From Uranotaenia lowii (lineage: Eukaryota; Arthropoda; Insecta; Diptera; Culicidae), in the NCBI RefSeq assembly GCF_029784155.1, contig NC_073693.1, forward strand, positions 333,028,009-333,092,008: a stretch of DNA of 64,000 bases, read 5' to 3'. The position numbers were made by a program, and so were the translations under genes. Shown here piece after piece: positions 12,640 through 22,193 of this stretch. The stretch's first letter is position 1. Every line of letters starts with the position of its first letter. Under the pieces are notes generated by a model. The model saw only the letters and a program-made list of their open reading frames with translations, had not been told where the DNA came from and ran no database searches.

Positions 12640-13004
12640 TTCAGAAATTGAAAGCTTTCCTAAAAAGAACTTATTTTATACTCAAATCAAATAACTTTGA
12701 TCTACCAGACCCTTAAACAAGTTAAAAAAAATTCAACTATCGATGAAAACGAATTGCACGTTTTGTTTAAAAGTGTTACATTATAAAAATTTAGCTCACC
12801 TTTTAGGCTAAGGACCCCTTTTCTAAAGTTACGTTATAATACGAAATTTATCAATGAGTACTTAAAAATTAATAATAAAATAGATACAAACTTGATTTGT
12901 TTCAATTTTTGTTGTATTCGTGAATTTGTTGGGAAAAAAACATAGGTAAAAATCAGTCACATACCCCCCCATGAGTCGGTTCTTCCTACGGCCCTGGTCT
13001 CTAG

Positions 13005-14077
13005 TTTCTGTAGTATTATTTATTTTTTTATGCTTTCCAAAGTCCTGCTTAACATTTTAAACATAGTTCCACAAATAAATGGAAAATATTTTTTAAAAAA
13101 GTTACAAAATAGCTATCACAAAACAGTTGAATAATCAGAATAACTTTGAAAAAAATAGATAATTTTGACAGTCGCTTGGTTTGAGTCGCTGCATGAAATT
13201 TTGTGTATCTAAATCAATCTAAATGGTTATCAACTTTTTTTTTACTTCTGCTCTCGTTTGTAATTTGTAAAGATTAACATAAAAACAATTTAAAAGGCTC
13301 TCAAACTTAAAATGTAGTGTTTCAAAGTTTAAACAAAGTTCCTACTTTTTAATTATTATGAAAAATCGATTGTTTAAAAGTTTGCGTATCATTTTATTTA
13401 TCTCTTTTCAGATTCACAAATTTGATCAAAATACGAACATTCGAGCACCAAAAATATTTTTCTCATTGGAAGCATATGGGAAAAAATCGGCACTTCTTTT
13501 TTCAGTAATTAGATGAACTAGATACAATTCTTTTTATTTTCATCCCTTATTTCTTACTTTATGATTTCTGCAACTAACTTAAAGACATAAAAAACAAGGC
13601 AGAAGGGTTCCACGTTTATGAAAAAGGTCAACAAGTTTATCAATAGGTTTTTTTTACAAAAAAATCAGTAAATTTAAATATTTATTTATCGAAATTTATC
13701 GAAAAATATAACACCAAACACAATAAATTTTGTGAAACGAATGGTTTTTGTTAAGTGAAAATTTCTAAAGCATTGAAAAATATTGTATTCATGTCTTCAG
13801 CAAACTTGTGAACTTTGATAAAATACACATATTTTGAACAAATAAAATCATATGAATATCATCTAAAATGTCAAAGAAACAATCGAAAAACTTATAAGTT
13901 TTTAGGTTTTTTTTATGATTTGGAGACTCTGGCTACAGTTTTTAACAATTTATTCATTCTACAGTTTAGTAGTGGTTATCTTTATTTACAACTGTGCCAA
14001 AAAAACAGTAGCAAAATTCCAAAATTTTTATGGTCTATGAACCGGTTCAAAAGTTTTTTTTTAATATAAGAAATTTC
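13005..14077. other. AT-rich DNA, nothing recognised
   Basis: No gene, RNA or repeat boundary can be supported. Small frames near 13815-14230 on both strands are AT-rich chance frames. Confidence 0.45.
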
Positions 14078-14201
14078 ACAGCAAACATTTAAGGAGGTGT
14101 ATATCGAAGGAACAGCAGAATTATTCAAACAATTATACCATATGAAAAAAATTGTATTAAACTTACAAAAATAGCATAAAGCTACATAAGTGGAGGCAAT
14201 A
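14078..14201. repeat. Fragment of the TACCCAGCAAACAT MITE family
   Basis: Starts CAGCAAACATTTAAGGAGGT and ends AAGTGGAGGCAATATA. Both phrases match, in inverse orientation, the right arm of the element at 11346-11901 (its ATTGCCTCCACTT and ACCTACAAAAATGTTTGCTG segments). It stops at the TA where the next element begins, so it was probably cut by that insertion. Confidence 0.6.
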
Positions 14202-14761
14202 TACAGTGAGCGAAATAAGAATAGCACCACTATGTGTTTTGCTTGTTAAAAAATGAATGATTGAAAATTACGAAAATTTTCTTCCACAGTTTGTTCTGAA
14301 TAGCTTAACGGATAAATCAAGCATAACTTTACTTTTTTTGGACGTAGCAATTGGCGTTGAGGACCAAAAATATGAAAAAAGGGTGCGAAATAAGAATAGA
14401 ACCACTTGAGTATTTCTAACAAAAACAACATTATTTGTAAAAATTTACTGTGTTAAAGTGAATAATAATGCTTCTACGAGTTATTTGAATACATAACTGC
14501 ATTTTAGGAGTTTTCCAGAATTCCAAAGGTTTTCAAAGGTTTTAAAATGGGGGTTTTAAGAGATGCTCCTCTAGCGTTAAGGAATTAGACATTTGAGCTG
14601 CAATTCTTTATCAATTTACTAACTTTCTTCATTGAAATGACGTGAAATGATGAAACAAACATTCGGGATTAATTTTTAATCAGAAAAAATAAGTTGAAAA
14701 TCAAAAACTTTGATTTTGTTCAGTAAACCATACTTTTTCTCAGTTTCAAGTCGTAGATGGC

Positions 14762-15896
14762 TCGGAGTAGACTGACCCCATCGACGGGGGGCTGTCGAGT
14801 AGAGTGCGTCCGACCCCACGGTTTGAAATTACAAAGATAAGACAATACCTTCTGCGTAGCGGATGCCGTGGGTGCGCCGCGTTCGTGAGTAGGATGCTCC
14901 ACCTTCGGGGAGTATCCGAGTGGAGCGGTTCTCAACGACAGAAGCTGCGGGGATAAGACATGACCTTCTTCGCAGTGGAAATCGTTGGGAAAGGGTTATT
15001 TCACGTTCGGGGAATACCCACGGGTAGAGTGGCTCTCGACGCCGGGCGAGCCATTCGAGTCGGTGTAGGATGACGTCTTCGTCGGGAATCATCTGAGTCG
15101 TTGCGTTAAGTCCCGCGCGTGTGCCGTGACAGGCGCGAGTCTAGGATAAGCTGCTCTCGATCTGGCACACGACGGGCAAGGTGGCAAACTTCGAACCCTG
15201 AAGATAAGAGGTCGGGCTTCGAGTCGTTAGAGGAGAGGTCAGGCCTCAAACCTTCAGGCGGAGAGGTTTGTGTGGTCAACCCCGAGTCTTTATGATAAGA
15301 GGTCTGGTCCCGAGTCGTAAGAGGAGGGATCAGGCCCCTTACCAACAAGAGGAGGGGTACAAGTGGTCACCTCGAGTCATTACGAGGAGACGTCAGATTT
15401 CAAGTCGTTAGAGGAGAGATCGGGCCTTGAATCGTGCAGAGGAGAGGTAAACCTCGAGTCGATGCGAGGAGGGGTCGGATCTCAAGTCATTAGAGGAGAG
15501 ATCAGGCCTCAAGTCGCGAAGAGGAGAGGTTTGTGTGGGAATCTCGAGTCATTGCGAGGAGATGTCGGTTCTCAAGTCGTTAGAGGAGAGTTCAGGCGTC
15601 GAGTCGTAAGGATGAGAGGTTTTGCTGAAAGTGGTCTCGTCAATGAGTATTGCCTTTGAGCGCATTAGCGCGAATAGACCTCACACTATTGAAGCATAGT
15701 GTACTAAACAGTGGGGGAACCAGGTCTGCGGCACCAGGTGGAGTTTAGGGAGTAGGGGGTATACACGGAGTATATCATGAGTCTTCCCATTGTACCCATG
15801 GACCCAGAGTAGCAAACTGGGGGGACGCGGTGGCTCGCCGTGCCTTGGAATACAATCCGTAAACCGGGATTTACCACCTATGGTTACCAACTAAAA
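14762..15896 (+). mobile_element. GC-rich retroposed insert inside the foldback element
   Basis: A GC-rich 1.1-kb block sits within the AT-rich foldback. It is flanked by perfect 14-base direct repeats AAGTCGTAGATGGC (14748-14761 and 15897-15910), which belong to the host element's own sequence. The insert ends in a short A-rich AACTAAAA tail before the second repeat. Together these suggest retroposition on the plus strand, by non-LTR or SINE-like machinery. The frames inside it (14720-15092, 15106-15348, 15363-15659 and 15681-15890) lie on both strands, are arginine/serine-rich and look like by-products of the internal repeats. Its family is not recognised. Confidence 0.75.
15170..15625 (+). 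repeat. Internal minisatellite of GAGTCGTTAGAGGAGAGGTC-like units
   Basis: Within the retroposed insert the phrase CGAGTCGTTAGAGGAGAGGT recurs many times in diverged forms, with units of roughly 28-30 bases. A longer pattern also recurs: GAGAGGTTTGTGTGG appears near 15260 and again near 15523. This explains the open frames on both strands here. Confidence 0.75.
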
Positions 15897-16950
15897 AAGT
15901 CGTAGATGGCAGCACTATCTTGCAGTTAAAACCAAATTTAGTCTCAATATTGATTTTCCTAATTCTAATTCAGACCCATATCCATCATTTCGAGGTATTC
16001 TCCCATCACAGTTTTGTGGAAGATCACGCTGCAGAAAGCTTTTTCGGATTTGCAAAAGAATCATCAGCACAAAAATGTACAACCGCCAAAATTCCTGCTC
16101 ATCTCAAATTCCGATTCAATTGCAAATCATACCAAAAACACTGCTAGTCGTCTAGTCCATCAAGCTCCATCGCAAAGTATAACTTTATTTTAATAATCGG
16201 TCCAAAAAATTCACTTTTAGTGACCTTGTTGCAATTTTAATTTTTTTTGGATTTAGTGATCTTAGAATCTCCAAAGCGCTCAAGCGGTACATGTATTTAT
16301 TTCTTAACCAAAATCATCCAGCACTCCCTAATTATTCCCGAATATTTGAAAATGGGCATGAAATTGGTTAAATGGCAAGAAAGTGCTGCCATCTATGACT
16401 TAAAACTAGAGAAATAGTGTTTGACTATTAAAAAACATTAGTATTTTTAAATTCCAACCTGCTTTTTGGATTCAAACTCAGACTCAAACCTATGTTTCAT
16501 CATTTTGCATCATACTTATGAATGTTAATGAAGAAATCAAGCAGTTTGATAAAATTTCATAGCTCAAATATCTAATTCCTTAACGCTAGAGGAGCATATC
16601 TTAAAACCCCCATTTTTAAACCTTTTAAAACCATTGGAATTCTGGAAAACTCAAGTGGTTCTATTCTTATTTCGCACCCTTTTTTCATATTTTTGGTCCT
16701 CAACGCCAATTGCTACGTCCAAAAAAAGTAAAGTTATGCTTGATTTATCCGTTAAGCAATTCAGAACAAACTGTGGAAGAAAATTTTCGTAATTTTCAAT
16801 CATTCATTTATTAACAAGCAAAACACATAGTGGTGCTATTCTTATTTCGCTCACTGTATTTACAATGACAAGATTCTAACTATTCGATTTCCCCACAAAT
16901 TGCAAAATAAACGATTTTAAGTTATTTGAGTGAAACTAAAAAAAAATTTA

Positions 16951-17020
16951 CCCGACCAAGATTTGAACTCCAGTCCTCCGAGTTCGCAGTCCGATATCAC
17001 GATGCCAACTCATCAGTTGA
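16951..17020 (-). mobile_element. tRNA-like stretch, probable SINE head or tRNA pseudogene
   Basis: On the minus strand there is an A-box-like GTTGGCATCGTGATATCGG and, downstream, a B-box-like GGAGTTCAAATCTTGG. These are followed by a run of T, which could terminate RNA polymerase III. I cannot fold a convincing acceptor stem, so it is not called a functional tRNA. Confidence 0.45.
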
Positions 17021-17021
17021 T

Positions 17022-17055
17022 AAGATCCATGCTATAGCTCTATAGCGTGGATCTT
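17022..17055. repeat. Short near-perfect hairpin
   Basis: AAGATCCATGCTATAG is followed after a few bases by CTATAGCGTGGATCTT, its inverse with one mismatch. The palindrome directly abuts the tRNA-like stretch. Confidence 0.75.
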
Positions 17056-17056
17056 A

Positions 17057-20000
17057 TTTCTATATTTTCGTTTAACAAACCGGTCAAAGGAAGAAAGGGG
17101 GAGATCGGATAGAGTCAATCGATGGACCACCCATTTATCGTAAATCAGTTCACTCAAGTCGTAACTGCCGGATTGGCATATTCCCAAATTTTTGGAGACA
17201 TATTCACGACGTGACTCGTAACAGTCGATCAAGCGGTTTGGATAAGAGTTGTATCCGAACGAATATTTTTTTAGTTCAGCGGATAGATCTTGGATTTTAA
17301 AAATATTTTAGAGTAAATCCTTATAACTCTGGAGCTGAAAAAATAACTCTGATCTTAAAAGGAACTAAAATATGATCTTGAACGGAACCATTTTGTTCTG
17401 TCAACATCTTTGATAACTGTCATTCCTATTCTTTGTGTAGCTATGATAACTTCAATTAAATTTCATCTTTGAAGATTTTTTAATACAAAAATTAATGTTT
17501 TATTGTAAATAACAGAAACTAAGCCTTCCAAAGTTGTTCACAATATATCCGTTCAGATTTATTTCTTACTTCAAAATAGATATAAAAATTTTCACTATGA
17601 TTTGCTGTATCTTATTTTGAAAGAATCGATTCTAGAAACTCAAATTTTTTTTTATTTCAAAAATTGAATTTTTTAGTATATTTCAATGATTATTTGAATG
17701 TACAAGTTAATGGTCAAATTGTCCCGCACAGCTTTTGAAGATAACGAGATACAAAAGTGTGCTTTACATTACAGATTTTGGAGAAAATAACTGTACATTG
17801 CTCTCTAAATCATGATGTTTTTGAGAAATAAATTCTATTTCAAAATTCTGTGTTCTGTGACACAGATTCTGTGATAAAAGTTTGTTCAAAATTCTGTGAA
17901 ATAACAGATTTTTCTGTGACTCATTCATAGAATAGAGTTTATAAAAAATTCCAGTTTTTATGAATCACGACAAAATTTATTTTTATAAAAAAAATTATGG
18001 AAACTTCAACAGATGTATACCTCAATCGATAAAACAATTATTTCCAAAACTGATATCAATGAGTTTAAGCTCAAGTGTCAATATCAAACACAAGGGAATC
18101 GAATGAATTTTCAACCCAGGCCGCCAATTGATTTGTTATGTAAAATAAAATAGTTGACCCGGTGTGCTTTGCTACACTTTGTATAATTGAAGAAATTTGT
18201 GTTAAAAATAATTTGAATTGTTGTTTATTAGTGTAACGTTTTCAATTGGAATTTCAACATCAAGAACAACCATTTTAAATGAAAGCTGCTTCTTAAAGTT
18301 CGAATAGTACATGAAGATTGATTCTTATTGCGAATTATGGCTCTACCTTTATAGGCTTCATAAGTTTTCAAATTATTCCACAAAATATGTATGAAGCATT
18401 CCTGTTCCTTCCCGTCTTCCCTCTGAAAACAAAATTTAAAAAAAAAAACTTATCTTGTACCCCAATAAATTAAGCTTTTTGTGTGCCTGGATTGGTACCA
18501 ATCGAAGTACTTTTTAGCCCTATTCGAACTAAATTTTACATCTTTTCTGTCCCTAAAGCAGATATAATAAGACACATAAAAAGTTACTACATACATTCAG
18601 GGGGAAAAGATGCATAAGGCAACGCACCAGCGGATAATTTTGGAAGCTTGTAGTTCCACCACTGTTCCACTCAAGATCATATTTTACTTTTAAAAATTAC
18701 GCGATTTTTTTTTATATTTTGATGAAAAACTTGTTACAAAAACTCGAATAATGCTATTTATGATTTTTTCTACAATTTTAGTCATTAAGAATCAGTTCAT
18801 AATGGTCAAGGGCCAAATTTACGCAATTGACGTTCAAGGTCAGCATAGATTTGTGAAAATTGCAGCAGAAAAAGGTGCATATTTTTAAAACTTCTATCAA
18901 CATTATTTAATGTAATAAATTTTAGCAAAAATGAAAAAGCTTGTATTAAAAGATCTTGATCAAGTGTTTTTTCAACACTTCTATAAGATTCATAAATATT
19001 CATTGCCTAGATCTTAGGAAAACTAAATAGCTCCGCCCAGTTTTATTCTAATTCCGCTCAAGATCATTAACCTTTCGTAATGATGATTTTTTTTTTCAAT
19101 TGTTTCATTGTACTATGTTTAGCTCTTGAATTGAACATTATCACTGGAAAATTTAACAAAAAGATTTTTCTAAGCATGCAACAATGTGTTCTGAAATTAA
19201 AACTTAACTTAGATTTACTTGTTTTCAAATGATTGATTGATTTTTGTAATAATTGTTGTGACACCAGTTTAAGTAACAATTCTCAATGACTTTTTGAATT
19301 TTAATCAATTTTTTAGAGACCGTGAGTTTTTTTTCAATTAAGAGATAATTGAAGAATAACCAGAGTATTTTTGAATTACAGAACTCATGATCTTTTTCCA
19401 TTTTTTTTCTGTTGAACTTTAACACGGAAAATTAAAATAGAATTCTGAATTCCGAATTTTGGTACGAATCTCTGATTTTGAAATAAAAAATTAATTTTGG
19501 CTTCCTTGTGTATTTTTTCTGGTTTTAGATATGAATTCCTGGTTGTTTCCCTATACGATTTTCAATTCCCGGGTTTTCCTGGGTTCCCCGGTTCTGTGGC
19601 CACCTTGTTCCGCGAGAGTTCGTTATCTTGAATTAGTTCTTGTTAAAGTCATTACATTTGCTTTTGAATTTAAACAAGGTTGCTCATTTGTGCGGAGACA
19701 GCATACAATATAGTTTTTCTGCCGAAAAATTGTATTCTAACATGACGTTTCTAATTTACTTGTTTCATTTTAAATTCTTAATGTATATGTTAAATATATT
19801 CAAAAAGTTGTTGAGAGTTATACCAACAAAAATGTTTGCTGAATTGCCCTCCAGTACATTCTTCATTGATCACATTTGTGGGACCTACTGCAAGATCCTT
19901 CATCGTACAAATGTGACTGCAGTAATAAAAATATGATGGACATTTCATTTCTCGACGCTACAACTTTCTGCCGGTTATCTCAACTGGTCAGCATCTCCTC

Positions 20001-20058
20001 ACATATGCATACATGAGGTAGCAGAGAGCCCAAACCTGAAAACGTTCTTGGAAAAATA
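17057..20058. other. AT-rich DNA with fragments of dispersed repeats
   Basis: No gene is supported. A TTCTGTG-rich stretch lies at 17845-17930. Near 18159 a CCCGGTGTGCTTTGCTACAC phrase starts a GC-richer block that may be a decayed element. The 19.6-19.9 kb part ends in AAAAATGTTTGCTGAATTG, reminiscent of the TACCCAGCAAACAT MITE end. Confidence 0.4.
17845..17930 (+). repeat. TTCTGTG-type dispersed repeat, copy 1
   Basis: The series GTGTTCTGTGACACAGATTC, then TGATAAAAGTTTG and CAAAATTCTGTGAAAT, recurs in the same order at 50630-50700. This shows a shared dispersed element. Confidence 0.65.
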
Positions 20059-20268
20059 AAATCACCAGTAGATTTCGGTGTTGACCACATGATTGCTTCC
20101 CTCGAATAAGGCGGAAATGGAAAGGGTGGAGGAAGGATTGTAATCAACGCCATTCCGGGGGACATTTTCGTTGATGGTTGTGCCTCTACTCTACCTACTG
20201 CAGTAGAAATCGGTTCCTTCCGTTCCAGACCTTCCGGATTAGCTGACCGACCGATGAACATGGCGTAA
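20059..20268 (+). pseudogene. Short degraded coding-like stretch, glycine-rich
   Basis: One plus-strand frame reads KSPVDFGVDHMIASLE, then a stop (TAA), then GGNGKGGGRIVINAIPGDIF and VDG, and continues to a stop at 20266-20268. The GG-x-GK-GGGRI pattern followed by GDI-VDG looks like a real, repeat-poor protein segment. The in-frame stop would make this a decayed fragment. I cannot name the family. The antisense strand is also open over 99 residues (19980-20279), so chance cannot be excluded. The base composition is less AT-rich than the surroundings. Confidence 0.25.
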
Positions 20269-20489
20269 GCGTATTCCAATCTCTTTTTTGGATAAGAAAC
20301 GCAAAAAAATATGACGCGCTTTGAAGGATAGTGGGATGACTAGTTTTTCAAATGTTCTGCAATTTAAAAAACAATTTGAAATTTGTTATTAGAAATTTTG
20401 ATTTTTAAAACGGAAATTGTTATTTTAAAAATAATAATTTATTTTTAGTAGATCCGATATTCTTATTCACACATTATTCCAATGTTCCA

Positions 20490-20960
20490 AAACAGTATCA
20501 CTCCAGTGCCCAGCTGTGACACTCTTCTAAAAATTTCCAAATGATGCCATTTTGTGTGTGTTCTGAGTGCTCGAACCTGACGTGAATGCGAAACATGTAG
20601 GTACCTACACGTGAGTTTGTCTGTAGCCGGATGTGGACTGACGGAATCGCATCCGGATTCTCGGAATATGAATTTGGCGATTTCCTGTTTTGTTTGCTGC
20701 TGCTGCTGCCAGGGGTTTTCCGGCTTTGCTCTGCTCATCCCTACGCTGTTTTACGCTTTTTTTCTTGCTCTCTCGTACCCCACTAGTGATAGTGACTATT
20801 TTCTCACCGCTAGCGTTTCCAGGGAATTGGTTTCAATTATGGTGGTTCACTTTCTATCTTCCATGTTTGTGCCTTAGGTTGAGGAAAGGGATAGTTGGCC
20901 GGGTCCTTGCCAACCAGAAGAAAGTGTGACGATAGAGTAGTGCAGATTATGATCGACTTG
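20490..20960. other. GC-richer unique island
   Basis: Unique sequence with GCTGCTGCTGCTGCC at about 20697-20711 and a CT-rich flank. Overlapping frames exist on both strands (20463-20738 minus; 20611-20877 and 20690-20929 plus) with no recognisable domain. Conserved non-coding DNA is possible but unproven. Confidence 0.3.
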
Positions 20961-21069
20961 ATGGCGATGCCAGTGATGGGGATGACCATGATGATGATGA
21001 TAGAAATTTTACTAATACTGCACAAAACTTTTGCACGTCCCTGGAATTGATAAGCGACAATGTTGTGGC

Positions 21070-21413
21070 TGGACTTTGAGCTGAAAAGCAGGGATGAGAA
21101 TGTCATCCAAAAGACAGTCGCGATCGTGACAGTCGCATAACATTTTCCAATGACATTCGAAAATGTCGCAATGACATTGACGGTCATTCAAAAAAATGTT
21201 AAACGACTCGAAAAAATGTCATTCAATTTTGCAATGACAGTCGCTCATAAAAATGTCATCGAATTATTCATCTCGATAACATTTTTGACTTGCGACAGTC
21301 GAAGATTCTGTTGGTCCTCTGACTGTCGGAATGACATTTTTGAATTTTCGATTCCGTGACTGTCATGGAAAATTTTTAAAAATGTCATGGTTTTGACAGT
21401 CATGACATTCATT
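21070..21413. repeat. Segment dense in TGTCATT / AATGACA words
   Basis: ATGTCATT, AATGACATT and GACAGTC words occur repeatedly in both orientations over about 350 bases without strict periodicity. It directly precedes the 139-bp tandem repeat. The core TGTCA is shared with both large satellites of the window. Confidence 0.6.
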
Positions 21414-22090
21414 GGCCACGGCCAATCTGGCAGGTTCCGAAATCAGGAAAATCAAAATGATCAGATTTTAACTTGCGACACATCATTAGAAAGCTCTTGG
21501 CCTGTACATGATGGGAATTGATAGAAAAAATGGTTCGGGGCCACCTAGTCCTGGCCACGGCCAATCTGGCCGGTTCCGAAACCCGGAATATCAAAATGAT
21601 CAGATTTTAACTTGCGACACATCATTAGAAAGCTTTTGGCCTGTACATGATAAGAAATGATAGGAAAAGTGGTTCGGGGCCACCTGGTCCTGGCCACGGC
21701 CAATCTGGCCGGTTCCGAAATCCGGAAAATAAAAATGATCAGATTTTAACTTGCGACACATCATTAGAAAGCTCTTGGCCTGTACATGATGGGAATGGAT
21801 AGGAAAAGTGGTTCGGAGCCATCTGGTTCTGGCCACGGCCAATCTGGCCGGTTCCGAAATCCGGAAAATCAAAATGATCAGATTTTAACTTGCGACACAT
21901 CATTGGAAAGCTCTTGGCCTGCATATGATGGGAATTGATAGGAAAAGTGGTTCGGGGCCATCTGGTCCTGGCCACGGCCAATCTGGCCGGTTCCGAAATC
22001 CGGAAAATCAAAATGATCAGATTTTAACTTGCGACACATCATAAGAAAGCTCTTGGCCTGCATAAGATGGGAATTGATAGGAAAAGTGGT
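21414..22090. repeat. 139-bp tandem repeat, about 4.9 copies
   Basis: The phrase GGCCACGGCCAATCTGGC recurs at exact 139-base steps (near 21414, 21553, 21692, 21831 and 21970). Each is followed by GTTCCGAAATCCGGAAAATC and AACTTGCGACACATCATTAG. The copies are very similar, suggesting recent amplification. The 61-99 residue minus-strand frames here are the same repeat unit read over and over and are not supported as genes. Confidence 0.95.
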
Positions 22091-22193
22091 GAAGATAAGC
22101 TTTTCAAAAAATGTTTGTCGATCGAAATTAAAATAAATTCTAATAAGCCTCAAATAAAGATCAGGCATATTTTTCATTATTTGTCAATTATTA

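Larger units (their letters stand above)
9113..12996. mobile_element. hAT-like non-autonomous DNA element, heavily nested
   Basis: The left end reads CATGGCCGTAGGAACGGG and the right end, on the other strand, CAGGGCCGTAGGAAGAAC. Outside these ends are near-identical 8-base direct repeats: GTCTTTAG at 9105-9112 and GTCTCTAG at 12997-13004 (7 of 8 match). An 8-base duplication with T at position 2 and A at position 7 is the known hAT pattern. No transposase frame is left. Its 3.9 kb are largely filled by other elements: a SINE, a CCGGGCAA-type repeat and two inverted-repeat MITEs. Alternatively the two ends belong to separate copies and the match is fortuitous, but the terminal and duplication evidence agree. 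Confidence 0.65.
14204..16856. mobile_element. Tc1/mariner-like foldback element, interrupted
   Basis: Ends read CAGTGAGCGAAATAAGAATA on the left and, on the opposite strand, the same sequence on the right. TA lies just outside each end (14202-14203 and 16857-16858). The arms match in inverse order for roughly 350 bases and further inward, including GCATAACTTTACTTTTTTTGG and its inverse. A short inverse pair around GTCGTAGATGGCAGCAC and GTGCTGCCATCTATGAC shows the palindrome continuing beyond the later insert at 14762-15896. No transposase frame is present. A partial relative lies at 50695-51071. The Tc1/mariner assignment rests on the CAGT ends and TA duplication. Confidence 0.85.

Noticed and set aside
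21414..22090. CRISPR array
   Set aside because: The repeat is contiguous with no variable spacers, and the window is eukaryotic in character.
21409..22177. Series of similar 61-99 residue minus-strand frames as a tandem gene family
   Set aside because: They are one 139-bp non-coding repeat unit read repeatedly. Since 139 is not a multiple of 3, each copy is in a different frame.
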